Shown: positions 63,650-64,000 of the stretch, in pieces
Layout of the letters: each line of letters starts with the position of its first letter
Position numbering within the stretch: the first letter of the stretch is position 1
From: a bacterium
GTDB taxonomy: Bacteria; Patescibacteriota; Saccharimonadia; Saccharimonadales; Saccharimonadaceae
Direction: 5' to 3'
NCBI GenBank assembly: GCA_030530825.1
Contig: JAUMUF010000001.1
Span: 124,001 to 188,000, forward strand
DNA length: 64,000 nt
Notes under the pieces: generated by a model
What the model was told of the DNA's origin: nothing
What the model saw: only the letters and a program-made list of their open reading frames with translations
The model's database searches: none
Program-made: the position numbers and the translations under genes

Positions 63650-64000
63650 ATGAATTCATCTAAAAAAAGTCGAACGGATATTTTGACAATGCTCATTTTG
63701 AGCGCGTTTGTCATCATAGTCGTCCGACTTTTTTTCTTGCAAATTATTGATGGTAAAAAATATCGCACGCTCGCCAACGAATCGCAGATGCGACAGTTTA
63801 ATCTACCGGCAGAGCGTGGGGTTATTTATGTTATGGATGGCAAAAACCCAATTAAATTTGTAATGAATGAGACCGTATATTCTTTGTTTATCGACCCGCA
63901 AATTATCGATGACAAAAAACGGCCAGAAATTATTTCAGAAATGAAAAAAATCGCTGGCGGCAATCTGATAGATAACTTCGAGAATCTTTTTGAAGAAAAA
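63650..64000 (+). CDS. ftsI: Class B penicillin-binding protein FtsI, 3' end outside window
   Basis: 117 codons are visible and open to the window end. A short cytoplasmic start (MNSSKKSRTDIL), one membrane helix (about 13-32: MLILSAFVIIVVRLFFLQ) and the start of the dimerisation domain with the family pattern QMRQFNLPAERGVIYVMDG (RG-I/V-IYD type). Septal transpeptidase role is inferred from position after ftsL; the catalytic domain lies beyond the window. Confidence 0.85.
   Translation, partial: MNSSKKSRTDILTMLILSAFVIIVVRLFFLQIIDGKKYRTLANESQMRQFNLPAERGVIYVMDGKNPIKFVMNETVYSLFIDPQIIDDKKRPEIISEMKKIAGGNLIDNFENLFEEK

Overview
The window reads as a contiguous chromosomal segment of a small, A+T-rich bacterium of the Candidate Phyla Radiation, most likely a Candidatus Saccharibacteria (TM7) epibiont. 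This is inferred from gene content and style, not from a search: compact housekeeping genes, an actinobacterial-style ileS T-box, zinc-free bL31, glycyl-tRNA synthetase of the alpha2 type, several wall-anchored surface proteins with xPxTG tails, and many promoters placed directly against start codons. UGA works as a stop: several genes end in TGA and an RF2 gene is present. No rRNA, insertion sequence, prophage or CRISPR array is visible.

Layout. 1-0.85 kb: end of an unrecognised gene. 0.9-5.5 kb: a CDF metal transporter, three tRNAs (Phe, Thr, Tyr), ftsA-ftsZ, an NrdR-like ATP-cone protein without its zinc ribbon, and a cysteine-free thioredoxin-fold protein. 5.5-8.9 kb: a T-box leader, a small membrane protein and ileS. 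9-13.8 kb: three poorly known exported or membrane-tethered proteins, the last with cysteine-rich repeats and an LPKTG tail. 13.9-23.2 kb: rplU, parA-parB, lepB, an HtrA protease, prfA-prmC, ung, rpmE2, rpsB-tsf. 23.4-27.1 kb: a 1232-residue surface fibre with an IPNTG tail. 27.2-31 kb: a PadR / PspC / ABC exporter operon. 31-42 kb: a VirB6/TrbL-like membrane protein, serS, an NrdH-like redoxin, a ribosome hibernation factor, secA with an M16 peptidase, rpmA and a tRNA methyltransferase. 42-48.9 kb: a promoter with a G9 tract driving two small exported genes, glyS, a SpoU methyltransferase, a CYTH protein and a 1001-residue thioester adhesin. 49-60.9 kb: murD, mscL, prfB, ftsE-ftsX, a CHAP-domain hydrolase, then a five-gene unit: ctp protease, sialyltransferase, CMP-sialate synthetase, DUF4868 (KwaB-like) protein and a Pif1-like helicase. 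61-64 kb: small membrane proteins, a long structured leader, rsmH, a 21-codon ORF, an FtsL-like protein and the start of ftsI.

How it fits together. Much of the window serves division and envelope growth (ftsA, ftsZ, murD, ftsEX with its likely hydrolase partner, rsmH-ftsL-ftsI, lepB, secA). The rest of the distinctive content faces outward: a thioester adhesin that could bond covalently to a host surface, a long repeat fibre, a cysteine-rich wall protein, a probable phase-variable exported pair and a sialic acid decoration cassette. For an organism living on another cell, and perhaps inside an animal host, these are plausible attachment and mimicry tools.

Regulation. The recurrent promoter is TTGACA-like, 17 bp, then an extended -10 (TGnTAtAAT or TGnTAAAAT). 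In at least nine genes the -10 hexamer ends exactly six bases before the start codon, so their transcripts should begin at or next to the AUG (leaderless). Other genes carry clear Shine-Dalgarno sequences. All functional statements come from reading the sequence; none was checked by database search.
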